The notes below the pieces were generated by a model. It had not been told where the DNA came from and searched no databases. It worked only from the letters and a program-made list of their open reading frames with translations. Of a DNA stretch of 13,484 nt, positions 1-6,918 are shown piece after piece. Where the stretch lies: positions 1-13,484 of the forward strand of contig CALCGO010000482.1 of NCBI GenBank assembly GCA_937901055.1. Direction: 5' to 3'. Origin of the DNA: an uncultured Rhodobacterales bacterium. GTDB lineage: Bacteria > Pseudomonadota > Alphaproteobacteria > Rhodobacterales > Rhodobacteraceae. Positions within the stretch are counted from its first letter, which is position 1. Each line of letters begins with the position of its first letter. A program made the translations under genes and the position numbers.

Positions 1-1016
1 ATCAAGCTGCTGGCAGCTGGGAAGAATGGCTAAAAAGCCCTGTCGGCACTGGACCATATTCCATAAGTGAAGTTGTGCACGGTGACAAAATCCAGCTTTC
101 GGCTTTTGACGGTTACTGGGGCGGAACCCCACCAGCGAAAAGTGTAACTTTCAAAGTTGTACCTGAAATGGCAGCACGTATCGCCGGTTTGAAAACGGAC
201 GAATTCCAATTCGTAACCGAGGTCACAACAGATCAGTTTAAAATCTTGCAGGACGATCCGGACACGCGCGTAGCAGGTGGTCCAATTCGCAACATTCGTG
301 TTGTTATCTTTGACGAAAAGCACCCGCAGTTGCAGGATATTCGCATCCGTCAGGCGCTAAGCCATGCGATTGACCGGCAGCTGATAGTTGATGCGATTTA
401 CGGTGGTCTGGTATCGGTACCGCAGGGTATGCAGATGAAAATCTTCGGGGATCTGTTTATCGCAGACCATGAAGATACAAACTACGATCCTGAAAAATCC
501 AAGCAGTTGCTAAAGGAAGCTGGGTATAACGGCGAAGAAATTTCCTACCGCTACTTGCAAGACTACTACACTGGTGAAGTAGACACCGCGCAAATTCTAG
601 CCGAAATGTGGCGCCAAGTTGGCGTAAATATTAAGCTTGAGTTGAAAGAAAACTGGGGTCAAATCGAGGATGACGCCGAAGGTCGCGCGGTATTCAACTG
701 GTCAAACAGCGCTGAATATCCTGATCCACTTGGTCAGATTTACCGCCTCTATGGCCCAGATGGTTGGTTCCAACGCAATGGTACATATGAAAGCGCTGAA
801 TTCAACAAGTGGGGCGAACAGCTGATGTCGGGTGACAAAGCGACCCGCGTTAACGCAATGCGCGAAATGTTGGAAATATACGAGCGCACTGATCCACCAG
901 GTACTTACCTGCATACCTTGCCGATCTTCTATGGCATTCGCAGCGGTATCGAATGGTCCCATACTGACACCTCGTTTATGGATTTCAGCCATCGTGCTCT
1001 GAAATTCACTAACTAA
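1..1016 (+). CDS. ABC transporter solute-binding protein, oligopeptide/dipeptide family (SBP_bac_5), 5' end missing
   Basis: Periplasmic substrate-binding component of the importer encoded downstream. The frame is open from base 3, so the GTG at 75 is not the start and the gene begins outside the window; the last 337 residues are present, against roughly 500-540 for the family, so the signal peptide is not visible. The family hallmarks are a PVGTGPY segment at the left edge, followed by an FDGYWGG segment, and the block IRIRQALSHAIDRQ near bases 343-382, the usual conserved helix of Dpp/Opp binding proteins. It is the first visible gene of the operon and is separated from the ATPase genes by a stem-loop. 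The ligand cannot be predicted from the sequence; despite the family name, members bind peptides, nickel, sugars, opines and other solutes. Confidence 0.93.
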   Translation, partial: QAAGSWEEWLKSPVGTGPYSISEVVHGDKIQLSAFDGYWGGTPPAKSVTFKVVPEMAARIAGLKTDEFQFVTEVTTDQFKILQDDPDTRVAGGPIRNIRVVIFDEKHPQLQDIRIRQALSHAIDRQLIVDAIYGGLVSVPQGMQMKIFGDLFIADHEDTNYDPEKSKQLLKEAGYNGEEISYRYLQDYYTGEVDTAQILAEMWRQVGVNIKLELKENWGQIEDDAEGRAVFNWSNSAEYPDPLGQIYRLYGPDGWFQRNGTYESAEFNKWGEQLMSGDKATRVNAMREMLEIYERTDPPGTYLHTLPIFYGIRSGIEWSHTDTSFMDFSHRALKFTN

Positions 1017-1024
1017 CGCAAAAA

Positions 1025-1050
1025 GTGAGGGGCGATGTTCCGTCCCTCAC
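1025..1050 (+). other. Intergenic RNA stem-loop between binding-protein and ATPase genes
   Basis: A 10-bp stem (arms GTGAGGGGCG at 1025-1034 and CGTCCCTCAC at 1041-1050, one G-U pair) closes a 6-base loop, 9 bases after the binding-protein stop codon. No T-tract follows, so it is not a classical intrinsic terminator. In binding-protein-dependent transporter operons such structures commonly protect the upstream mRNA and lower downstream expression, which gives excess binding protein over membrane components. That role here is inference. Confidence 0.7.
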
Positions 1051-1077
1051 ACTGACTTATCAACACTGGGAGAATCT

Positions 1078-2070
1078 ATGGAACCGCTTTTGGAGCTCAG
1101 GCAGCTGAGTGTAACCTTTGCCACCAACTACTTGAGCATTCCAGTGGTGCGTGGAGTCGACCTGCAAGTTGGCCAAGGAGAAATTATCGGTCTTGTCGGC
1201 GAAAGTGGTTGCGGCAAAAGCGTTACTTGTATGGCTGCTATGGGATTGCTTGACGACAATGTGCGGCTCGGTGGTGAGGTCCATTGGAAGAATGAACTTG
1301 TTGACCCACAAAACGATGTATCAATGAGCAGATTGCGCGGTCGTGAAATTGCGATGATATTTCAGGATCCGATGAGTGCGCTAAATCCAGTTCAAACCAT
1401 AGGAAAACAGTTAATTGAGGCAATCCGGGTAACAGCCAAAACGCGTTTAAACCGCAAAACTCTACGAAACAAAGCCGTAGAACTTCTTCGCGATGTTGGT
1501 ATTCCTGACCCCGAGAAACGCCTTAAAACCTATCCACATCAACTCTCAGGCGGGCTTAGCCAGCGTGTGATGATCGCGATGATGCTGGCGGGCGAGCCAG
1601 ATCTCTTGATTGCTGACGAACCTACAACGGCGCTTGATGTTACTGTGCAAGCCCAAATCATGGATTTATTACGTGACCTACGCGACAAGCGCGGCATGTC
1701 AATCATATTGGTTACGCATGATCTAGGTGTCGTGGCAGAAGTCTGCGATCGAATGGTTGTAATGTATTGCGGTCGTGTAATCGAAACCGGCACAGTCCAA
1801 ACTGTATTCAATCGACCGCATCATCCGTATACCTCTGGTCTTCTGGCTTCGTTACCTCGTGTCGATGGCGAAGATGACGAACTTACTCCAATTCCAGGGG
1901 TTGTACCGCAACCGCACGAATTTGGTGCAGGCTGCGACTTTGCCACCCGATGCCCGCGTGTTTCCGAGCGTTGTTACGCTGAATTTCCTGACCTTAAATC
2001 CTCGGAATCCAAGCATAAATTTGCTTGTTTTTCCCCCTTTTCGGCTGAATACGAGGAACTCGAAGTATGA
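1078..2070 (+). CDS. Oligopeptide/dipeptide-family ABC transporter ATP-binding protein, DppD/OppD type
   Basis: One of two cytoplasmic ATPases that power the importer. The 330-residue protein has Walker A GESGCGKS (41-48), Q-loop FQDP (95-98), signature LSGGLSQ (156-162), Walker B LLIADE (176-181) and H-loop His214. The C-terminal oligopeptide-transporter extension starts at HHPY (248-251). It carries four cysteines (286, 292, 299, 317) spaced CX5CX6CX17C, an arrangement associated with an iron-sulfur cluster in some Dpp ATPases. The ATG at 1078 is preceded by GGGAGA at 1068-1073. The stop overlaps the next start as ATGA. The signature LSGGLSQ departs from the more common LSGGMRQ but keeps all essential positions. 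The gene order (both ATPases before the permeases) differs from the classical dppABCDF order. Confidence 0.95.
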   Translation: MEPLLELRQLSVTFATNYLSIPVVRGVDLQVGQGEIIGLVGESGCGKSVTCMAAMGLLDDNVRLGGEVHWKNELVDPQNDVSMSRLRGREIAMIFQDPMSALNPVQTIGKQLIEAIRVTAKTRLNRKTLRNKAVELLRDVGIPDPEKRLKTYPHQLSGGLSQRVMIAMMLAGEPDLLIADEPTTALDVTVQAQIMDLLRDLRDKRGMSIILVTHDLGVVAEVCDRMVVMYCGRVIETGTVQTVFNRPHHPYTSGLLASLPRVDGEDDELTPIPGVVPQPHEFGAGCDFATRCPRVSERCYAEFPDLKSSESKHKFACFSPFSAEYEELEV

Positions 2071-3080
2071 TGCAACAAACTTTCCCCGACACACCTTTGA
2101 TCGATGTTAAAAATTTACATTGCACGTTCAAAACAAACCTTCGCGATCACTTATTTGGCCCGCGTAAAATGGTTCAGGCGGTCAGCGGTGTAGATTTCGA
2201 CATCAAACCGGGTGAAGCCTTCGGTCTGGTTGGCGAAAGCGGATGCGGCAAATCTACAACAGCCAAACTTATACTAAATATGGCAACCGCAAACGAGGGG
2301 GATGTTCGATACAGAGGTGACACGTTGCTTGGCTTGTCTAACAGCGAGTGGAAACCTCTTAGACGGAAACTCCAGTACGTGTTTCAGGACCCGCTCGGCG
2401 CGCTTGATCCACGTATCAATATTCTCAATCAGGTTATTGAACCCCTCATTATTCACAAGATTTCTGATAAAGAAAAACGTCACGAAATCGCGGCCGCAAT
2501 GTTGAAGACCGTCGGTATTCGCTCAAACCAATACACGAAGTTTCCGCACGAGCTCAGTGGAGGTCAACGCCAGCGCGTAGTTTTAGCACGCGCACTTATT
2601 CTTGAACCGGAAGTGCTGATATGCGACGAGCCCATTTCTGCGCTAGATGTTTCCATTCAAGCCCAAATTATAAACCTTCTTCAGCAATTGCGCCGCGAGA
2701 TGGGGTTAACATTACTTTTCATCAGTCACGATTTGTCTGTTGTACGTCACCTTTGCGATAGAGTGGCGGTTATGTACCTTGGACGCATCGTAGAAAGCGG
2801 CACAGCCGAAGAAATATTCAACTCTCCACGCCACCCTTACACGCAGGCATTGGTCTCAGCTATTCCCAAAGCTGCACATGGCGTTTCAAAGTCCCGCATT
2901 GAATTGGACGGGGAGCCACCAAGCCCGATTGACCCGCCAGATGGTTGCCGATTCCATCCCCGTTGCCGTTACGCAACTGCACAATGCAAACAACAAAATC
3001 CACAGCGCAGAGAAATTGAAAAAGGCCATTCAGTGGCTTGCTTCGAAGTATCACGAATAAACGCGGATGTTATCAAATGA
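2067..3080 (+). CDS. Oligopeptide/dipeptide-family ABC transporter ATP-binding protein, DppF/OppF type
   Basis: Second ATPase of the importer, expected to form a heterodimer with the preceding DppD-type subunit. The 337-residue protein contains Walker A GESGCGKS (56-63), Q-loop FQDP (106-109), a canonical signature LSGGQRQ (163-169), Walker B VLICDE (183-188) and H-loop His211, then the family-specific C-terminal domain. That domain repeats the four-cysteine pattern CX5CX6CX17C (residues 294, 300, 307, 325). The start overlaps the upstream stop by 4 bp (ATGA at 2067-2070), with GAGGA at 2053-2057 as ribosome binding site; the adjacent ATG at 2070 is an equally possible start. The stop overlaps the permease start in the same way, suggesting translational coupling. 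Confidence 0.95.
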   Translation: MMQQTFPDTPLIDVKNLHCTFKTNLRDHLFGPRKMVQAVSGVDFDIKPGEAFGLVGESGCGKSTTAKLILNMATANEGDVRYRGDTLLGLSNSEWKPLRRKLQYVFQDPLGALDPRINILNQVIEPLIIHKISDKEKRHEIAAAMLKTVGIRSNQYTKFPHELSGGQRQRVVLARALILEPEVLICDEPISALDVSIQAQIINLLQQLRREMGLTLLFISHDLSVVRHLCDRVAVMYLGRIVESGTAEEIFNSPRHPYTQALVSAIPKAAHGVSKSRIELDGEPPSPIDPPDGCRFHPRCRYATAQCKQQNPQRREIEKGHSVACFEVSRINADVIK

Positions 3081-4009
3081 ACTTTATTTTTATCTCCCAA
3101 AAAATCGCCCGCGCATTGCTTACGGTAGTCCTGATCGTCTCCACAGTATTTATTGTTCTGCGTCTATCGGGCGATCCGGCAATTTACGTGCTTGGAATTG
3201 ACGCTGATCCTCGTGCTCTGGATGAGTTTCGCACCCGCTGGGGCCTCGATCGACCAGTGTTGGTGCAGTATTGGCAGTTCATAATTAACTGCCTGCACGG
3301 GGATTTCGGATACTCCTACTTCGAAGAACGCAGCGCAATGGAAGCTGTAATGGAACGCCTTCCAAAAACAATGCTCTTGATGGGGGTTACCGCTGTTGTC
3401 ACCTTGCTGATAGGAATTCCAACCGGAGTAATTGCTGCGCTCTATCGTAACAGCTGGATTGACCGGGTAACGATGCTTACCGCTGTTGCCGGATTTAGTA
3501 TCCCGAATTTTGTATTGGGTGTTTTTCTTATTCTGGTATTTTCCGTAACGCTTAACTGGCTACCAACAAGTGGAAGCGGGACGTGGCAACATTTGGTGAT
3601 GCCGGTGATAACCATGGGGGTCGCTGAAGCCGCAGTATTTGCGCGTTTCACGAGGTCGGCAATGTTGGAAACGTTGCATCAGCCCTACATGAAGACCGCA
3701 CGCGCAAAAGGCCTGCTTCGACACCAAACAATTTGGCGTCACGCGATGCCAAATGCCGCGATTCCGTTAGTAACCGTAGCTGGATTTTTCATCGGAACGT
3801 TAATCGCAGGCGGTGTTGTTACCGAAAACGTTTTTGCGTGGCCTGGATTAGGGCGACTTCTTGTAACTTCGGTTGCCAACAGGGACCTAGCCGTTGTTCA
3901 GATCATCGTCATGTTAATCGCCTGCTCGATGGTTATTACCAACCTAACAATCGACCTATTATATGGCTGGCTTGATCCACGGGTCGCCAGTCTGCGTACA
4001 GGGGAATAA
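3077..4009 (+). CDS. ABC transporter permease, DppB/OppB type
   Basis: Inner-membrane permease subunit of the importer. I chose the ATG at 3077 (310 residues), which overlaps the upstream TGA as ATGA and gives the normal N-terminus with a hydrophobic helix at about 11-30; the ATG at 3038 would add 13 atypical residues. About six membrane helices are visible (near 11-30, 98-120, 132-157, 168-190, 236-256, 272-296). The cytoplasmic EAA loop that contacts the ATPases lies at about 213-238 and includes the motif TARAKG. The conserved WPGLGR is at 265-270 and the family-typical C-terminal LDPR at 299-302. Together with the next gene it should form the channel. Confidence 0.95.
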   Translation: MNFIFISQKIARALLTVVLIVSTVFIVLRLSGDPAIYVLGIDADPRALDEFRTRWGLDRPVLVQYWQFIINCLHGDFGYSYFEERSAMEAVMERLPKTMLLMGVTAVVTLLIGIPTGVIAALYRNSWIDRVTMLTAVAGFSIPNFVLGVFLILVFSVTLNWLPTSGSGTWQHLVMPVITMGVAEAAVFARFTRSAMLETLHQPYMKTARAKGLLRHQTIWRHAMPNAAIPLVTVAGFFIGTLIAGGVVTENVFAWPGLGRLLVTSVANRDLAVVQIIVMLIACSMVITNLTIDLLYGWLDPRVASLRTGE

Positions 4010-4013
4010 TATT

Positions 4014-4871
4014 ATGAGCGATGCAAACATCTCAATTCGCCGCCGGCCCGCAATTCCGTTGCTGATCTGGATATCCTGTGCCTGGCTTGTGCTATTGCTT
4101 CTGGTTTCAGTTTCAGGCGATTTATTATCACCCTATGACTATCAGTCTATTGATCTGCGCGCGCGCCTCCAACCACCTGTCTGGCTTAATGGCGGTACTT
4201 GGGATCATATACTGGGAACGGATCAACTTGGTCGGGATGTGCTAAGCCGACTGATTACTTCGATCCAAATTAGCCTGCTTGTAGCGATGGCAGGCACTCT
4301 TATAGGCGCTGTAATTGGTACTGTGATTGGGCTATGTGCCGCGCACTTCGGCGGGATCGTCGATGATATCGTAATGATCGCAATCGACTATCAGGCAGCC
4401 ATCCCCTTCATGATTTTGGCGCTCGCCGTCGTAGCTTTTTTCAGCAATAGTTTGACCCTCTTCATCCTGCTAATGGGCATCTACGGCTGGGAGAGATATG
4501 CAAGAATCACGCGCGGTTTGGCTCTGTCTTCAATCAAACAAGGTTACGCAGTTGCTATCCGAACACTGGGAGCCTCATCGTTTCGCGTCTATGGTCGACA
4601 TATCCTACCAAACATTGCAAATGCGCTGATCGTGAACATGACTTTGAATTTTCCACAAACAATCATGCTTGAAACATCACTGAGCTTTCTTGGTTTGGGT
4701 ATCCAGCCTCCGATGACTAGTCTTGGTAACATGGTTGGATTTGGCCGCGACTATCTGCTCACTGCTTGGTGGCTCGCTACACTTCCTGCTCTTGTGATTT
4801 TTGTGACGACACTGGCATTTGCTCTTGTGGGTGACTGGGTACGGGACAAACTTGATCCGACCAGTCGGTGA
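4014..4871 (+). CDS. ABC transporter permease, DppC/OppC type
   Basis: Second inner-membrane permease. The ATG at 4014 is preferred (285 residues) because GGGGAA at 4001-4006 sits 7 bases upstream; an in-frame ATG at 3963 would lie deep inside the upstream gene. The N-terminal helix (about 15-34) and the periplasmic-side segment LGTDQLGRDV (67-76) are hallmarks of DppC proteins. The EAA loop is near 176-200, and the C-terminus has the usual GDWVRDKLDP (273-282). It follows the DppB-type gene by 4 bases. An 87-base gap then precedes the first enzyme gene; I see no terminator there, so read-through is likely. Confidence 0.95.
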   Translation: MSDANISIRRRPAIPLLIWISCAWLVLLLLVSVSGDLLSPYDYQSIDLRARLQPPVWLNGGTWDHILGTDQLGRDVLSRLITSIQISLLVAMAGTLIGAVIGTVIGLCAAHFGGIVDDIVMIAIDYQAAIPFMILALAVVAFFSNSLTLFILLMGIYGWERYARITRGLALSSIKQGYAVAIRTLGASSFRVYGRHILPNIANALIVNMTLNFPQTIMLETSLSFLGLGIQPPMTSLGNMVGFGRDYLLTAWWLATLPALVIFVTTLAFALVGDWVRDKLDPTSR

Positions 4872-4958
4872 AATACTACATATGTGCTCGAGTTGATATG
4901 AGTAGAAACCGTATGAAACTCAGGGACCAAACTAAAACATCAACAATCAGGAGAACCC

Positions 4959-5888
4959 ATGCGGCCTAATGCCTTTTCATACCCAGGTAAATTCTATCGG
5001 GGCAACCTACACACGCATTGCACGAACTCGGATGGTCGACTCGAAGTGGCTGAAGTATGCCGTCGATATAAGGCACAGGGATATGATTTCCTTGCCCTGA
5101 CAGATCACTTCGTTGGCCGTTTTGATTACCCAATCACGGATACACGACCGTATCGCGACGAAGAATTCACAACAATTATCGGAGCCGAGCTTCATTCCGG
5201 CAGCAATGACTTGGGAGAACTATGGCACATCCTTGCAGTAGGGTTGCCGTTTAATTTTGCCCCCTCGAATTCGCCTGAAGCTTATCCGATACCGGAGCAG
5301 GAAACAGGTCAGGAAATTGCACGCCGTGCCGTCGAAGCTGGAGCATTTGTCGCGATTGCCCATCCCGAATGGTCAGGTCTTACTGAATCGGACATGTGCT
5401 CTATAGACTCCGCTCATGCGGTAGAAATTTACAATCATGGCTGCGATGTGGAATGTGATCGCGGAAGTGGACTTCATGCCGCCGATGTACTGGCGCGCGA
5501 CGGCAAAAGGTTTAGCTTTATCGCCACCGACGACGCACATTTCGCGCACGGCAATCTGGATGCTTTTGGTGGCTGGGTAATGGTGAAATCCGAAGAAAAC
5601 ACACCGGAAGCTTTATTGCAGGCGCTAAAAGACGGTGCGATGTATTCAACTACCGGCCCTGATTTCATCGACTTGGAAATCATAGGGGATGAAGTTCACG
5701 TGCGGTGTTCGCCGGTTTCTGCTGTTATCCTGCAAGGTGAATGTGCATCAACAGTTGGCGAATTCGGGGATACGTTAACGAAGGCAAGCCTTAAAATAGG
5801 AAAACTGTCAGACAGCCCATGGCTACGTGTTACCCTAATCGATGCTGCTGGACGCCGAGCATGGTCCAACCCGATCTGGTTTAATTAG
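4959..5888 (+). CDS. PHP-domain metallohydrolase, CehA/McbA-like
   Basis: Probable metal-dependent hydrolase, most likely a phosphoesterase, of the PHP superfamily. The 309-residue protein has the metal-binding set expected of the fold: HTH at 18-20 followed by SDG (24-26), TDH (48-50), Glu77, His90, AHPEW (134-138) and DDAH (191-194). No signal peptide is evident, so it should act in the cytoplasm on an imported compound. The start at 4959 has AGGAGA at 4949-4954, four bases upstream. The last residues of the gene overlap the next start codon. CehA/McbA proteins were first noted in carbamate hydrolysis, but most relatives have no assigned substrate. Its place behind a peptide-type importer and before a phosphatase suggests that it opens the imported substrate, perhaps a phosphodiester; this is inference. 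Confidence 0.88.
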   Translation: MRPNAFSYPGKFYRGNLHTHCTNSDGRLEVAEVCRRYKAQGYDFLALTDHFVGRFDYPITDTRPYRDEEFTTIIGAELHSGSNDLGELWHILAVGLPFNFAPSNSPEAYPIPEQETGQEIARRAVEAGAFVAIAHPEWSGLTESDMCSIDSAHAVEIYNHGCDVECDRGSGLHAADVLARDGKRFSFIATDDAHFAHGNLDAFGGWVMVKSEENTPEALLQALKDGAMYSTTGPDFIDLEIIGDEVHVRCSPVSAVILQGECASTVGEFGDTLTKASLKIGKLSDSPWLRVTLIDAAGRRAWSNPIWFN

Positions 5889-6451
5889 TGCTACTTCCTC
5901 CTAACAATGTAAATCTAAAGGATTCCGACACGATTAATTCGTTTGGAATTGATTTATTTGATCGAGATCGGAAATATATTTCTGCTAGTAAAGGGCCAAG
6001 TGAGTTCAACTGGCTGGTGAACGGGTTATTAGGCGGTGTTAGCAGACCTGGTAATTTCTCAGAAATGCAGCGTGATATCGCTTCGCTGGAAATGCTGGGC
6101 GTTTCACTACTTGTCACATTGACCAATAATTGGCGGCCGCCCGTAAAGTTGCTTGCCCAACACAATATTACGTCACTCCATTTGAAAATCGTGGACTTGC
6201 ATGCACCGAAATTTGAAGAAGCACTAAAAACCTGTCGCGTCGTAAATCAATATCTCAAGAATAAGCAGATTTGCGTTTACCATTGCCAGGCAGGGAAAGG
6301 ACGAACCGGAACAATGTTAGCCGCCCAATTGATCTACAACGGATATTCTGCTGATACGGCTGTTTTTAAAACTCGCTCCATAAACTCAAAATGGATTGAA
6401 ACAGACATTCAGATGCAGTTTTTGGAAGATTTTGAAAAAATTCTTAATTAG
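5888..6451 (+). CDS. Dual-specificity-type protein/inositol phosphatase, DUSP23-like, PTEN-like P-loop
   Basis: Cysteine-dependent phosphatase of 187 residues. The catalytic CX5R loop is HCQAGKGRTG (132-141), with nucleophile Cys133 and phosphate-binding Arg139; Asp103 in the segment IVDLHAP (101-107) is the likely general acid. Upstream, NWLVNGLLGG followed by a GVSLLVTLT stretch (71-79) matches the DUSP23 layout, and the C-terminal SINSKWIETD corresponds to its late helix. The AGKG within the loop is the PTEN version; PTEN has HCKAGKGRTG, and its lysines bind inositol phosphates. The GTG start overlaps the upstream TAG by one base and has no clear ribosome binding site; no in-frame ATG occurs until about 6065, inside the fold, so coupling to the PHP gene is likely. 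Base composition is far more AT-rich than the transporter genes (21 G+C in 60 at 5941-6000), a hint of separate origin. Confidence 0.85.
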   Translation: MLLPPNNVNLKDSDTINSFGIDLFDRDRKYISASKGPSEFNWLVNGLLGGVSRPGNFSEMQRDIASLEMLGVSLLVTLTNNWRPPVKLLAQHNITSLHLKIVDLHAPKFEEALKTCRVVNQYLKNKQICVYHCQAGKGRTGTMLAAQLIYNGYSADTAVFKTRSINSKWIETDIQMQFLEDFEKILN

Positions 6452-6760
6452 GGCCTCTAAAAAAGTCAGGTTTATAGCTCTCTTGAGTAAGCGAATTTAC
6501 TTTCAAAGCGTGGTCGAAATTGAGCTCAATTTAGTGCCTAATTAAGGCGGAGACTTCTCATTCTTTGCCGACTTCACAAAAGTAGGCAATTATCTCTTGC
6601 AAATTGTAGCGCTACAATTTTACTTCTAATTGAATTCCTTGATTTTACGCGATTTTCCCAGCTACCTCGTCCAACGTTGAGGTGGCGTTGATGTGGAAGC
6701 GCGCTTTCAATTTCCGAGTGTTTAAGTCGGGTTGCAACTCTTAGTTTTCTTAGTGTGATT
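6452..6760. other. AT-rich intergenic stretch without a gene
   Basis: No convincing reading frame on either strand. It is markedly AT-rich (19 G+C in 60 at 6601-6660). Apart from the 20-bp palindrome annotated separately, it contains a short palindrome AAGCGCGCTT at 6697-6706 and CAACGTTG within 6671-6679. No clear intrinsic terminator follows the phosphatase gene. It may be the remnant of a regulatory region whose gene was lost when the neighbouring element inserted or decayed; that is inference. Confidence 0.55.
6601..6620. promoter_or_regulatory. Perfect 20-bp palindrome, candidate LacI-family operator
   Basis: The half-site AAATTGTAGC is followed exactly by its reverse complement. The core TGTAGCGCTACA, with CG at the dyad, is the form preferred by LacI/GalR-family repressors that control sugar-uptake operons. 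No LacI-family gene and no target gene with a start within 250 bases is visible: the phosphatase gene ends upstream and the sequence to the right leads into a tRNA remnant on the opposite strand. It is not GC-rich and no T-tract follows, so a terminator is unlikely. Confidence 0.55.
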
Positions 6761-6809
6761 TGGTTGCGGGGATAGGACTTGAACCTACGACCTTCAGGCT
6801 ATGAGCCTG
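6761..6809 (-). tRNA. 3' fragment of tRNA-fMet (CAT anticodon), attachment-site remnant
   Basis: Read on the minus strand this gives a complete 3' half of a tRNA: anticodon stem and loop with CAT at 6801-6803, variable region, T-arm with GGTTCAAGTCC, 3' acceptor strand CCCCGCA, discriminator A, and encoded CCA at 6761-6763. It closely resembles the 3' half of alphaproteobacterial initiator tRNA as I recall it. The expected 5' half (an acceptor strand near TGCGGGG and a D-arm) is absent to the right, and three changes from the recalled sequence fit loss of constraint. A tRNA 3' fragment 110 bases from an integrase gene is the classical sign of an attachment site. Confidence 0.72.
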
Positions 6810-6843
6810 TGCACTACATTTCCCAAAACTCCTAATAACTTAC

Positions 6844-6853
6844 CTCGTACGAG
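6844..6853. repeat. 10-bp palindrome between tRNA remnant and recombinase gene
   Basis: CTCGTACGAG is a perfect palindrome lying 35 bases from the tRNA fragment. Its location between attachment remnant and integrase genes would suit a recombinase accessory or core site, but length alone gives weak support. Confidence 0.3.
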
Positions 6854-6871
6854 TAAATCTGCATCGCTCAT

Positions 6872-6898
6872 CCTCGGCAGTACACTTTGCTGCCGAGG
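6872..6898. other. GC-rich hairpin downstream of the recombinase operon
   Basis: A 9-bp stem (CCTCGGCAG at 6872-6880, CTGCCGAGG at 6890-6898) with a 9-base loop lies 20 bases beyond the stop codon of the downstream recombinase. It could end the minus-strand recombinase transcript, but neither strand shows a T-tract directly after the stem, so a processing or structural role near the attachment site is an alternative. Confidence 0.5.
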
Positions 6899-6918
6899 GT
6901 AAATACTATTGTGCCCAT

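Noticed and set aside
6601..6620. Intrinsic terminator of the transporter operon
   Set aside because: The stem is AT-rich outside its centre, it lies about 150 bases after the last gene and no uninterrupted T-tract follows; an operator explains the perfect dyad better.
6761..6840. Intact tRNA-Met gene
   Set aside because: The 5' acceptor strand and D-arm expected to pair with the 3' half are absent, and the first anticodon-stem pair is mismatched, so it is a fragment.
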